Source: Dromiciops gliroides
Lineage: Eukaryota; Chordata; Mammalia; Microbiotheria; Microbiotheriidae
Direction of reading: 5' to 3'
Length of the DNA: 64,000 nt
Assembly: GCF_019393635.1 (NCBI RefSeq)
Contig: NC_057866.1
Coordinates: 7,861,723 to 7,925,722 of the forward strand
Position numbers and translations under genes: made by a program. Below are positions 54,301 to 64,000 of the stretch, piece after piece. Below the pieces are notes generated by a model. The model worked only from the letters and a program-made list of their open reading frames with translations, was not told the origin of the DNA and searched no databases. Positions within the stretch are counted from its first letter, which is position 1, and the number at the start of each line of letters is the position of its first letter.

Positions 54301-57300
54301 TCAGGGCCTTCCTTCTTCTCCGCCACTATCCACACTGGCCTGTCTCGTCATCCTCCGGGCCCTGGGCTTAGGGACATCCACAGGCGCCCCCTGGCCCTGA
54401 TCCTGGAAGGCCCGGCTCCGTCTGGCCACCAGGGCTGCACTGTGCAAGGCAGCCACAGACTTTCGGGAGAACAGGGTAGGCCGAGGTTCCCCTGGGTACC
54501 TCATGGCCTGAGAGAGAGGATTCTCTGGAGAGGAGACAAACACCTGGGAGCATACAGGAAGAGAAGGGGAAAGGACAAAAGTCACTGCCAAGAGAGGCCC
54601 CAGGCTGCCTCTCCTTGGCACGACGCCAAGCAGGCCAGGCCCAACCTCATCACCTCTCAGGAGCCAGCCCTGCCCCTCCCCAACACCCCTTCACCTCCCA
54701 GCAGTCTGTTCTCACCTCCACCAGCCCTTCAGCCCACACTGATCTTGGTAATGAGAGGGGAAGACATTGGCCTTTGCCCACCTAGGGCCCCAAGCTGTTC
54801 TCTAGTGGCTTCATGTGGGTGTCTGGTGCTGGCTGGCACCTTCCAGGTGGACCCCCAGCTCCAGAAACAAAGGGGTTACCCTTGGTAAGGCCTTTTTCTT
54901 TCCCTCCTTTTTGTCCCAACCTCTAATTTCATTGGCCTAGAGAACTCCCTGAGAGAAAACTCCCTCCATAGTTACAGACACTTGCTCCATAGGTGAGCGT
55001 TAGGCGTTGTGGCTTCCCCGGGCTGAGGCTGCCTCGCTATTCACCACACCCTGACGCCTCCAGCCTGAGGATGGTGCAATGATGGCACCGATATCCTGGA
55101 GGTGCCCCACTACCCTCACCTCAGGCAGATCACTGGTGTCAGGCTGACTCCCCAGGTCTGGGGGCTCCAGCAGACTGATGGACCTCATGATCCCCCGGAG
55201 GTTCATGCGAGGCCGGGGTCCCGGCCCCCCGAGGCCGGGCCCCTCTCTCGGTATTCCCTGTAGCTCTTCCCCTCCAGCAGCCTTCCAGTCCCTGTTGTCC
55301 CCTGGCTCCAGGGGGTGTGAGGGAGGCAACCAGGACACATCCTGAGCCAAAGCCTCCTCCAGGGAGGTCCTGCCTCCAGCCTTCTGCTCCCAAACCTGGC
55401 TCTGGCGGCTGGAAGGAAGAGGGAGTGGTGACTGTCCCCTTCCTGCTCTGTTCCCTGGCCACCCCCCTGGGCCACCCTAGTGCGCACTACCTGGCTGTGA
55501 GGATGCCTTGGTAGGTGTGCAGCTGCCGCAGGAAGCCAGGGTTGGGCCGGACAATGGGGCGCAGCTCCTGCACGTGGTGCAATGCCTGTTCCAGGCTCCA
55601 GTTGTACTGTTTCATGGCATAGGCCATGACGGTGGCGGCAGAGCGGCTCACCCCCATCTTGCAGTGTACCAGCACGCGGGAGCCTTGCGCCCTGTACAAG
55701 AAGGGACCCTCTTGGTCAGCCACCCCTAGTCTGACCCGGCTCCTTGGGCTGTGTCAGCTGACTTCTGGGGACATTGAGCCTGCCTGCCCACAGGCCAGAG
55801 GCCAGAAAGGCACCTGGGAGCAGGAGGCCAAGATGTTGGCCCTACACAGCAGAAGTGTGTCGCTGCTAAGAAAGGTGGGGCACCATGGACGGGACAGGGA
55901 GGGAGAAGAAGCACAAGGCGGGGGGCAGGGCTGAATCGGGGCAAGGAGAGGAGTGTGGCTGAACTGTGAGGGGCCTGGGAGGAGGGAGCCTGACCCACCG
56001 AGCTGCCTCGATGAAGCGGTGAGTCTCCTTCCAGTGAGGCAGAAGCTGCTCTGTCTCCTCGTCCCAGAGCCGGACATTGAGATAGGTAAAGAGCTCCGGG
56101 TAGAAGTTGTCGATCTCCCTGGCCACATTCAGGATGTGACTGACCCTGCCAAGGAGAAGCCAGGCTGTGTTTGGCTGGGCCTGAAGGAGCCTGGGCCTGG
56201 TCAGGGCAGGCCTGAGGGGCCTGAGGGAGCCTGGGCCCAGACAGGACAGGCCTGAGGGAGCCTGGGCATGAGGAAGCCTGGGCCTGGTCAGGGCAGGCCT
56301 GAGGGGCCTGAGGGAGCCTGGGCCCAGCCAGGACAGGCCTGAGGCCCAGCTCAGCTCCCTTGGAGAACTCAACTGGAAAATATTAGTGTCTGTTGAAAAT
56401 GCCAGTGAAAAGATTCAGTGCGGCAAAGTTGCAGCGCACTCCCAGAAACAACCTGATGTCAGGAACAAAGGGCAGTGATCAAACCTGGGTTCACAGGACG
56501 CTGTTGTGTGGCGGTGGTGAGTGAGCTGGTCTACCAGGAACTCAGAGCCCCAAGCTCTAGTCACTGCTCGTAGGTTCTCTGGCCCAACCCCGCCCCCCCT
56601 TTACAGAAGAAGAAACTGAGGCATCTTGAGGGAAAGGATTTGCCCAAGGTCACCTAGGTCACAAGTGTGGGAGGCAGGACTGGAACCCAGGTCCTCTGAA
56701 ACCCAAGCCAGTGTTCCTTCCTTTGTGCCACACTGAGTGACCTTGGTCAAGTGTCTTCCCTTTTGGGGGCCTCTCTTTCCACCTTTCTTTACAAAAAGGC
56801 TCCACTGGACCTCTGGTGGGTCTCATCCAGCTCCCACATTCCACAGCTGGTTCTAAAAGAGATCTGGCCTTTTTCAGAAAGTAATCTCGGCTCGGCGTTT
56901 TGCCTCACTCAGCTCTGTAACCATGCCAAGTGGTGGCTTTGATGGGGACTCACACCAGTAAATGGGTGATAAGTGGCTAGATGCCACTTGGGAAGGCGCC
57001 ACCTTCTTTGGAGAGGGGGCAGCAAGAGAAATCTTTTTCTGCTGGAAAAAGGCAGTGCCAGGGGCCCTGACCCTGGGGGTCTGCAGAGTGTGACTAGGAA
57101 TTGTAAGCAATGCCTGTTCTTCCTTTGCCTTGGGGAGGAGCACGAGTCAGAATGGCAAAAGGGCCACTGTGACTGTGATGGGGGCAGTGGGGGGGGGTCT
57201 GAATGGGCCCTGGGGAGGGAGGAGGCAAGGGGAAGGCGAGTCTCAAAAGGGGGAGAGCTTCAGGCCTCAGTCTCCTCTGTAAGATGAGGGATTGGCCCAG

Positions 57301-60300
57301 AAAACCGCCAAGGTCCCCCTCAGCCCTTTGATGCTTACTGGTTTCTCCGCAGTTCGTCCAGGTTGGCTGCATTCCACTCGGAGCCCTGGGGAAAGGGTAG
57401 TGGTGGCTAGCCCCCTTCCTCCCCATGTTGCCGCCCAACCCAGCATTCCTCACCAGTGCCAGTGAGTGGCAAGCTCACCAGGTACAGGTGGGGGAAGATG
57501 TGCGAGGCCCGATCCTGCTGGGCCATGAGCACCAACATCTGGTTATCGATGAAGTCTCGGTATTCGTGCAGGGGGCAGCCCAGGCGGCCCTCGAGGGCCT
57601 GGCGAATCTGGAGAAGGGGGTCAAGGGAGATACAAGAGATTAGTGCAGGCGGATGAAGGCCTGCTGCCCACTCCCCAGGCCTGTCCAGGATGTGGCGGCG
57701 GCCTGGGAGCAGGCCAGGCCCCAGGTCAGAGAGTCACAGGACTCAAGTTGTCAGCCCTTCACAGCGATTGGGGGCCATGGCCAAACCCCAGAGACACAGC
57801 CTGGAAGCTCACATGTTGTCAGGGCAGGAGGGGGGCTGAGGCCTTTTTGGGTAAAGGCACCTGAGGAAAGTTGTTGCTTCAGAGGAAACTTCCCAGGGAA
57901 GCCTGGGATCTCCCCAGCTGGCAGCGGGCCAGCTCTGGTCTGGACTCTCAGACCGCCCTTTACCTCCCGTCTGGCTCCCCCTACCTCTTTGGAAGTGACG
58001 TTTTCCAGGTCACTGGTGTCCAACACATGCCACAGCTCATCACGGATGAGTTGCTCCATCCGTTCTTGCTCGGAGTGCCTAAGGGTGGAGCCCATCCGAC
58101 CAATGTCCCCAGTTCCAGCTCTCCCCTTGTCTCCTCCAAGCCCAGTGGCCACATTCCCCCTTCCTGCCCCTCCCCCCACCAAGAGCACTGACCCACTAGA
58201 GTCCGCACTGGGCAGCTGAGACCGGAGGGACTCCAGGTCAGCCATGGCCATCCACTCATTGAGGCAGCTCTGGTCAGAGGTGATTCGGTCCTGGTAGTAG
58301 CCAGTCCAGGCCAGGGCACTGCCTCCGGGTACCAGCCCATTGCCCAGAGCCATCTCACATGCCTGGTGCAACACCTGGAGGGTAGCCCTGAGTGGGAGGA
58401 GTGCAGGCAGGAAGTGACTCAGCATTATTAAGCACCTACTATGCGCTACAAAGAAAGGCAAAGGGCAGTCCCTGCCCTCAGGGAGCTCCCAGTCTAAATA
58501 TGTCCAAATAAGCTCTAGACAAGAATTGAGAGAGGGGCTGGGGAGGGCTTCCTGGAGGAGGTGGGATTTTAGGTGGGACTCGAAGGAAGCCAGGGAGGTC
58601 AGTAGAAAGAAGGGACAAGGGAGAGCCTTCCAGCCATGGGGGATGGAGATTGTCTGTGGAAGAGCCAGGAGCCCGGGGTCACTCATTCCCTGCATTCATG
58701 TCAGGGACTGGAAAGGGAGGAGGGGTACAGGGAGGAGGGGCTTTGAAGAAGCAGAGGATCTTATACTGGATCCTGGAGGTGATAGGGAACCATTGGAATT
58801 TCTAGAGCAGGGGGTGACATGGTGAGAGCTGGGCTCAGGACAGCCACTGTCAAGGCCGAATGGAGGACGGAATGGAGTGGGGAGGACCCTGAGGCAGGCT
58901 GAGCTGCCCCATTTCCCACCTCGGCTCTCAGTGACATCTTTGGGCTTTCGTAACTCCTCCGGGGAATGTCCAAGGAAGCTGTGGCTGCTTTGACACCATT
59001 AGGCCGGGCCTCCCCTTCCCCCACTCCCACCCCCCCACTTCTCCTTCTCACCACATGGTCTGTATGGAGATAGGCTTGAAGATTCGTGCTTGACCCCCAG
59101 ATGTCACAGTGAAGCCCCTAGAGAAGGAGGGGGAGACCACGCCCTCAGGAGTGGGCAGTGCAAGCTGGGAGATTCCCAGGCTCCAGTCAGGGCAACCTAA
59201 ACGGGCACAGTCTTTCCCCTCTTGGGGCCTCAGTTTCCCTAAATAAAATAAGGGGGTTGGACTAGGTCATCTCTTATATCTCTTCCAAGTGTACAAGGAT
59301 GAGTCATTCAGCTCATAAACACAAGTACATTCCTCAAAGGTTTCAGACTTTCTACAGAGCCACCTCCCTAGCCATGATCTCACCAGCTCTTATCCCAACT
59401 GCCCTCTGAGACAGGCAGGACAAGTGTGTTATCTCTGTTGGACAGATGGGGAAACTGAGGTCCAGAGAACTCTGGTGCTTTCCCCACCCAAATCCCAAAG
59501 CACTGATAGTCCAAACAGCCTTCTTCCCCTCCCACTAATGTCGTCTCTTTTTCCTCACCCATCACCATCCAGGTAAACTTGTGTGTCACTCCAGAGGGGT
59601 AGGACCAGGCCCAAGGTGCAGCTGGGGGAACTGGAGGGACAGAGGGAAAGACAGCTGGCTTCTCCTTGCCCTTCCTGTCTCCCCAGTGTCCCCATTTCCA
59701 GCAGTGCCCCTACCTGCTCTGGGGGAAGTCTACCCCTAGAAGGACAGTCTCATCCTGGCTCAGTAGCTCTGATGTGGACACCACAAGCAGGTACCTGAGC
59801 CATTGAGGTCGGGTGGTCTCCAGTTGTACTGCCTGGGAAAGAAAGCATGTGATTCAGAGATGTCATCCCAAGTACAGTCTCTAAATACATATCCAGGGGA
59901 TGGGGGTGGTGGTGCTGAAGGTAGGGTGGAGGTCGGGGAGGAGTTGGACCTGTGATTTCTTGATGGAACTCCCAGATGTAGGCAAATCCCTCTATCATGC
60001 ATGTGGGTACCTTCTCTGTGCTTAGTCTTAGAATTGCCTGGGACACTAAGTGAAGTGACTTGTCCAGGGTCATCCTTGCAGCCAGTGTGTGTCAGAGGCA
60101 GGAGCTGAACCCAGGTTTTCCTGGCTCTGAAGCCAGCTCTCTATGCACTAAGCAATGCTCCCTCTCAAACACATCTATTCACCGTACTATGACCTCTCCC
60201 AGTTCAGTAGAACAAACATTTCCTGAGCTCCCGTTGAGGATTTAGTGGGTGGGGTAGGACAGAGGGAGGGGAGTGATGTTCTCCCAGTGCACTCTCTCAG

Positions 60301-62898
60301 TGGGCACGTAAGACAGAGACGCTGATACCAAGAGAATTAGACAGAATATGGAAAGTACTAATAGAGAGGAAGAGAGGGAGAAGTTACATCTTGTTGGGAA
60401 ATCAGAGGCTTCCCAGAGGAGGTGACGTCTGAGCCAGGCATTCAGAGATGGGGAGAATTTTACGAGCCAGGAGAGTTTTCCCAATGCATGCACTGGCCTC
60501 TGTGGGACGATCAAGGCTGAGCAGGGGGACATCAAAGGACCAGGGATCACACACAGCTCTAGCGCTGCAGAGACCTTAGAGAGCATCTAGTCTAGCCCTC
60601 CTCATACTGCAGAAGAGGAAGAGGTCTAGAGGTATTAAAGGACTTACAGAGAGGTAGGAGCATAGATCTGGAGATGGCAGGGCCTTAAAAGCCATCTAGT
60701 CTAACTCCTTTATTTTACAAAGGTGGGCCCGGGGATTGTGAGGGACTTGCGCCAGATCACACAGGTATAAGCATCAGAGACAGGATTTGAACCCAGCTTA
60801 TCTGGAACAGAGGGTTCCTGTAAGAGAGAAGAGGCTGGAAAGGGAAGCAAGGCTAGTGGGGCGAGGACCTTGAATGCCAAGGTGAACTTTCCTAAAATTT
60901 GTATTTAGTGAGAGGGTTATTAAAAATGGTGCTGCGGGGGGCGGCTAGGTGGCGCAGTAGATAGAGCACTGGTCCTGGATTCAGGAGGACCTGAGTTCAA
61001 ATCCTAGCTGTGTGACCCTGGGCAAGTCACTTAACCCCAATTGCCTCACAAAAAAAAAAAAAAACAAAAAAAAACGGTGCTGCAGAGAGGCTGGCCAGAC
61101 TGGAGGCGGAGTTTGGGGGAGGGCTTAGGGGCTGGGCTCTCACTAGGCAGACAGCGGAGGAAATGGAAAGGAGGAACCCAAATCCTCTGGGAGACCTAGG
61201 CCTGATGGGACTTGGGCATTGGCTGGTTAATGGAGAGGGAGCAAGAAAAACCAAACGCCTGAGGTTTGGAATGTCATGGACTGGGAGAAAGGCAGTGTAG
61301 AAATCGGCGGAATCAGAAGGAGCAGATGTCGGTGGCAAGATGCTGAGTTCAGTTTGAGACATGCTGCATTTGAGATGGTGTCAGGGCATCCTGGTGGAGA
61401 TGGTTCTGACAGAGGCAGTGAGACAGAGGGAGGTCGGGATCCTCCTCCTGGAAGGGAGAGTTGAAGCCCTGGAAGGAGATGGACTTGCCCGAGGGAGAGA
61501 GGATGGAGAAAGGAGGGCACAAGGATGAGGACAGAGCCTTTGGGGGAGGCAGGAGGAAGAGGAGACAGAGAAGGCACCATCAGAGAGGGAGGAGAAGAAC
61601 CAGAAATAAATGGTGTCTTTTCCTTCCCTTTCCCTCAGGCCAACCTCTTACCAGCTGGATATTGTCCTGGGCCCTGAGCAGGTCCACCATGAGGTGCAGG
61701 TGCCTCCTCTGCTCTTGCTTCCCAGAGCCCGAGGACACTTGAGTCCCCCGGCCATTTCCATCGGGTTGGTCCGAGGAAGGCTCCTCGTCTTCTGGGTCAT
61801 CCTCGTCATCTGACCTGTCCTGATCCCCAGGGCTGGGCTCCCCTCTGTCTTGGAGCCCCAGGACAGCCCCGTGCAGCACCGCAAAGCTCTGCCTGGCCAG
61901 GAACGGAGGGAGATTGCTTACTCCCGGAAGATCTCAAAGCCCTTAACCCCAACATCATCTGTTTCCCCTAGGAAGGGCCATTTCACCCTCCCTTCCTATC
62001 CACCGAGCTGAGTTATTGGAGCAGAGAGACCGGGTCCTATGATGGGGCAAAGGATCTAAGCAGCCCACAACTCAGCCCTCTGATCTCACCGGACACCCAG
62101 CTAACCTGGGGAGACAAAGGTGGGGCAGCCCATGCCTGGGTTGTGGGGAAGGGGGCTTCCTCACCTGCGCTGCAGCCGGCTCCTCCTGCTCAGCCCTTCA
62201 TCCTGCCAGGGAAGCAGCCCCACGGGGGCAGTATGAGGGGCTCTGGCAGCCCTTCCCCTCCCTTGCCCTTCCCTGGCACTGCAGGCCTAACAGGTTGTTC
62301 CTTCTTGGGAGCCAGGCCCAGAGGAGTGGGGCGAGGCCTTCCACCAGAGTGGAGGATCTGAAGCTAAAGCTGGAAGGCACCTTGGAGACCATCGGAACCA
62401 ACCATTTCTTTTTCCTGGGCCCACACAGGGTGGGGGATGGGCGAGGTTAAGGTTTGTGGAGCGGAGCTTCCCCCTTCTCCCTTTCACCTCCGCCCCCACC
62501 CTAGGCTCCAGGGGCCAGGGCAGAGAGATTCCTGCCTCCAAACAGCCCAGCATGGCTCCCCATGCCACCCGGCAGACTCCCGGGAGTTCTGTCCTGTGGC
62601 CCATCCCTCCACCCCTGGCCAGGCCACCAGCTGTCTGCAGGGTAGGTACCGCGGGGGCATCCCCGGGGCCCACTTCTCGTACGGGCTGGGGGAGGTCCAG
62701 GGGCCCTGGCAGACCTCCGCTTGGCCGGGGGTGCCCGGGGAGATGGGCACTGCCCAGTGCGCGTTCCGGCAGGCCCAGAGAGCGAGAGGGCAGACTGCTG
62801 CGTGGGCAGGGACGGGGCAGAGGCGGACTCACCGCGGGGCCCACGGGGGTGGAGTGGCCACTGCCCGAGGGGGATCGGCTCACTGTGACCAGGGCCAT
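54301..62898 (-). CDS. SSH3: slingshot protein phosphatase 3, 14 coding exons, intact
   Basis: Coding exons (minus): 62898-62833, 62202-62165, 61892-61652, 59832-59714, 59630-59559, 59117-59052, 58387-58193, 58078-57985, 57607-57479, 57385-57339, 56145-55999, 55691-55491, 55408-55120, 54543-54301. All have GT/AG borders and matching phases and give 648 residues (human 659). It starts MALVTVSRSPSGSG. An acidic linker (about 40-90) leads into the SSH-N domain (to about 265), then a DEK-C-like domain (about 268-325, IRDELWHVLDTSDLENVTSKE), then the dual-specificity phosphatase domain (about 330-470). The general acid is D384 (RLWDEE) and the signature is HCKMGVSRS with C415 and R421, so it should be catalytic. 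The tail keeps NLRGIMRSISLLEP. From family knowledge slingshots dephosphorylate ADF/cofilin to promote actin turnover; SSH3 lacks the long actin-binding tail of SSH1 and SSH2. It converges on POLD4, as in human. Confidence 0.97.
56188..56345. repeat. 87-bp tandem repeat in SSH3 intron 10, about 1.8 copies
   Basis: Copy 1 is 56188-56274, copy 2 is 56275 to about 56344; both begin agcctgggcctggtcagggc. Each contains shorter gcctgagggagcctggg sub-repeats. The array ends 43 bp upstream (in gene sense) of the exon 11 acceptor. Confidence 0.85.
58420..58900 (-). mobile_element. LINE-2 3' part in SSH3 intron 6
   Basis: Reversed tail ttattaagcacctactatgc, cctcagggagctcccagtct, then body pieces (tgggattttaggtgggactc, ggatcctggaggtgataggg). 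It lies in the sense orientation of SSH3. Confidence 0.75.
59290..59490 (-). repeat. MIR/MIR3-type fragment in SSH3 intron 5
   Basis: gacagatggggaaactgaggtccagagaa with a preceding MIR-like block (atctcaccagctcttatccc). Confidence 0.65.
59890..60800 (-). repeat. MIR-type copies in SSH3 intron 3
   Basis: Pieces at about 60040-60150 (aagtgacttgtccagggtca, agctgaacccaggttttcct), 60550-60650 and 60660-60800 (ggccttaaaagccatctagtc). They interleave with LINE-2 sequence starting near 60380. Confidence 0.6.
60380..61612 (-). mobile_element. LINE-2 remnant in SSH3 intron 3, split by a SINE
   Basis: Antisense-on-plus L2 body pieces: cttcccagaggaggtgacgt, ccttgaatgccaaggtgaac, then after the SINE ctgcagagaggctggccaga and further eroded sequence to about 61612. 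It is in the sense orientation of SSH3. Confidence 0.6.
60936..61070 (+). mobile_element. tRNA-derived marsupial SINE with internal deletion
   Basis: The part between the B box (gagttcaaatcc) and agctgtgtg is missing. Flanked by aaaa-ggtgctgc direct repeats. Antisense to SSH3. Confidence 0.9.
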
Positions 62899-63420
62899 GC
62901 ACGCGTGCGCGGCTGGACGGAGGGCTCCAGCCGCAGCCCCCTCCCACAGACCCGATCCGAACCGACTGGACCAGCCCAGCCCAGCCCAGCCCAGGCCTGG
63001 CCAGGCCAGACCAGGAAGGAGAGCAATGAGCGGAGCCGGGCCGAGCCACTCCGGCCTGGCACCTCCTTGGGGGCGGCCCTTAAAGGGCCAGCCGCCCCGC
63101 CCGCTCGGCCTCCTCAGGCTCTCCGCGCTGCTAGCGCCGCAGCCGCCCCTCCCCTCCCTCTCCGGCTCCCTTTGACGAGGCCCCGCCCCCTGAGGCGGGG
63201 CCAGCCGAATTCCCCCCTCCCCCTTCTCCCTTTCCAGGTGATTGGGGCCGGGGCTGCCAGGTTCGTCTCCGTAGGGCGCTCTGGTCCTGCGGCACGCGCA
63301 GCTTCTGACTGAGCCCAATGACGACAGCCGGCTCTGCTCCCCCAGCACAGGCCGGGCCCCAGCCTCAACCTCCCACCTGTGACATCGATGGCAGCTTGGG
63401 ACCAATGAGAAGAAAATGTT
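62640..63420 (-). promoter_or_regulatory. SSH3: SSH3 promoter, CpG island
   Basis: GC-rich island over coding exon 1 and upstream. A near-perfect palindrome of two Sp1 boxes, ggccccgccccc-tgaggcggggcc, lies at 63179-63202, about 280 bp before the start codon. CCAAT strings lie at 63315-63319 and 63402-63406 (inverted relative to the gene). An agccc pentamer run (62975-62995) falls in the 5' UTR region. No TATA box. Start sites near 62950-63150 are likely. Confidence 0.65.
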
Positions 63421-63429
63421 CCTGGCGGG

Positions 63430-64000
63430 GGGCCTGGGCTCCCAACCCCGGCCACTGACTAGGTGCCGGCTGACCCAGGCGAGTCGTAAGCTCTCTCAGC
63501 CTCAAGTCCCTCGCTGGCCCCTAAGGCCCCAGCAGCTGGACATCTGGGAACCCAGCACGCTAGGGGAAGCCCCTGGGGCCGAGAGGAATGGGGCTGGCCA
63601 ACTGTGCACGGAACCCCCATCCTCTCTGGAACCGGGTTGCTGTCCGGGCTAGAATGTAGCGCCAGGAGCTGCTCACAGTCAGGACCTGACCCCAAGGGTC
63701 TCCCCGGGGCCCGCTTTCCAGGCCTTTCTTTTGGTAGTGAGTCATCCAATTACACCTGTGTGTAGGCTGAGCTTAGGGAGGGCTGGGGCCAGGACACCCG
63801 AAACCCTGTCGGCCACCACCCTGGCCCTGTACACAGCGGGCACCTGTCAATAGGGGAGGGAAGAGAGGGCAGAGAGGAGATGGGGGAGGGGGAAGGAAGC
63901 CAGGCAAGTCTGATGGGAGTCGGGAGCCTCTTTATAACACCAAACAAACATCTGCAATGAATGACTCTTTGTTCTCAGGAGGCAGATTAGGGAGGGGGTC
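63430..64000. other. upstream flank of SSH3, no gene seen
   Basis: Unique DNA without recognisable exons. In human the next gene on this side is ANKRD13D; its 3' end should lie on the minus strand beyond the window. No AATAAA-type signal on minus is evident here. Confidence 0.5.

Noticed and set aside
54143-54888. Plus-strand frames opposite the last SSH3 exons
   Set aside because: Antisense shadows of SSH3 exon 14 and neighbouring intron; the minus strand carries the verified protein.
56188-56345. CRISPR-like array
   Set aside because: Two units of 87 bp without regular spacers in a mammalian intron: a simple tandem repeat.
62437-63312. 291-codon + frame across the SSH3 promoter
   Set aside because: GC-rich antisense frame over the CpG island and exon 1; no homology and no splice structure.

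Overview
The window is nuclear DNA of a marsupial (confidence about 0.9). Split vertebrate genes with GT/AG introns lie among many copies of a tRNA-derived SINE with a head like ggggcagctaggtggcgc and an AATTGCCTCA-type end before an A-tail, a pattern familiar from marsupials. Older LINE-2, MIR/CORE-SINE and LINE-1 copies fill the rest. The three genes stand in the order CLCF1 - POLD4 - SSH3, with CLCF1 and POLD4 on + and SSH3 on -, which is the arrangement of human chromosome 11q13 read in reverse. All three look intact: every coding exon was traced by hand, splice phases agree throughout, and the predicted proteins are 225, 111 and 648 residues, close to their human counterparts.

Layout. 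1-3.7 kb: GC-rich CpG island with the CLCF1 promoter, coding exon 1, a minisatellite and a candidate alternative first exon. 3.7-11.9 kb: CLCF1 introns, exons 2 and 3, and an AU-rich 3' UTR. 12-22 kb: intergenic, with LINE-2 copies in both orientations, a 217-nt pure purine tract and a short POLD4 exon-3-like relic. 22.0-23.9 kb: POLD4 with its CCAAT/GC-box promoter. 24-50 kb: a long gene desert that becomes AT-rich from about 36 to 49 kb. It holds an old LINE-1 of about 7 kb riddled with nested SINEs, a LINE-2 and other LINE-1 tails, plus SINE stacks, a 166-bp inverted repeat pair and a solo LTR. 51.0-51.6 kb: an orphan CpG-island promoter with no known gene. 53.4-62.9 kb: SSH3 in 14 coding exons. 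62.6-63.4 kb: SSH3 CpG-island promoter; the window ends in its upstream flank.

The three genes do unrelated jobs (a secreted cytokine, a DNA polymerase delta subunit, a phosphatase of the cofilin-phosphatase family), so this is an ordinary conserved gene neighbourhood and not a functional cluster. I found no undescribed multi-gene system. The best leads are the orphan promoter at 51.0-51.6 kb with a possible two-exon small reading frame, the in-frame alternative first exon of CLCF1, the inverted repeat pair at 26.8/28.2 kb, the two SINE stacks at reused target sites, a LINE-2 nested in a LINE-1, and an in-frame upstream extension of the SSH3 catalytic exon that runs through an 87-bp tandem repeat.
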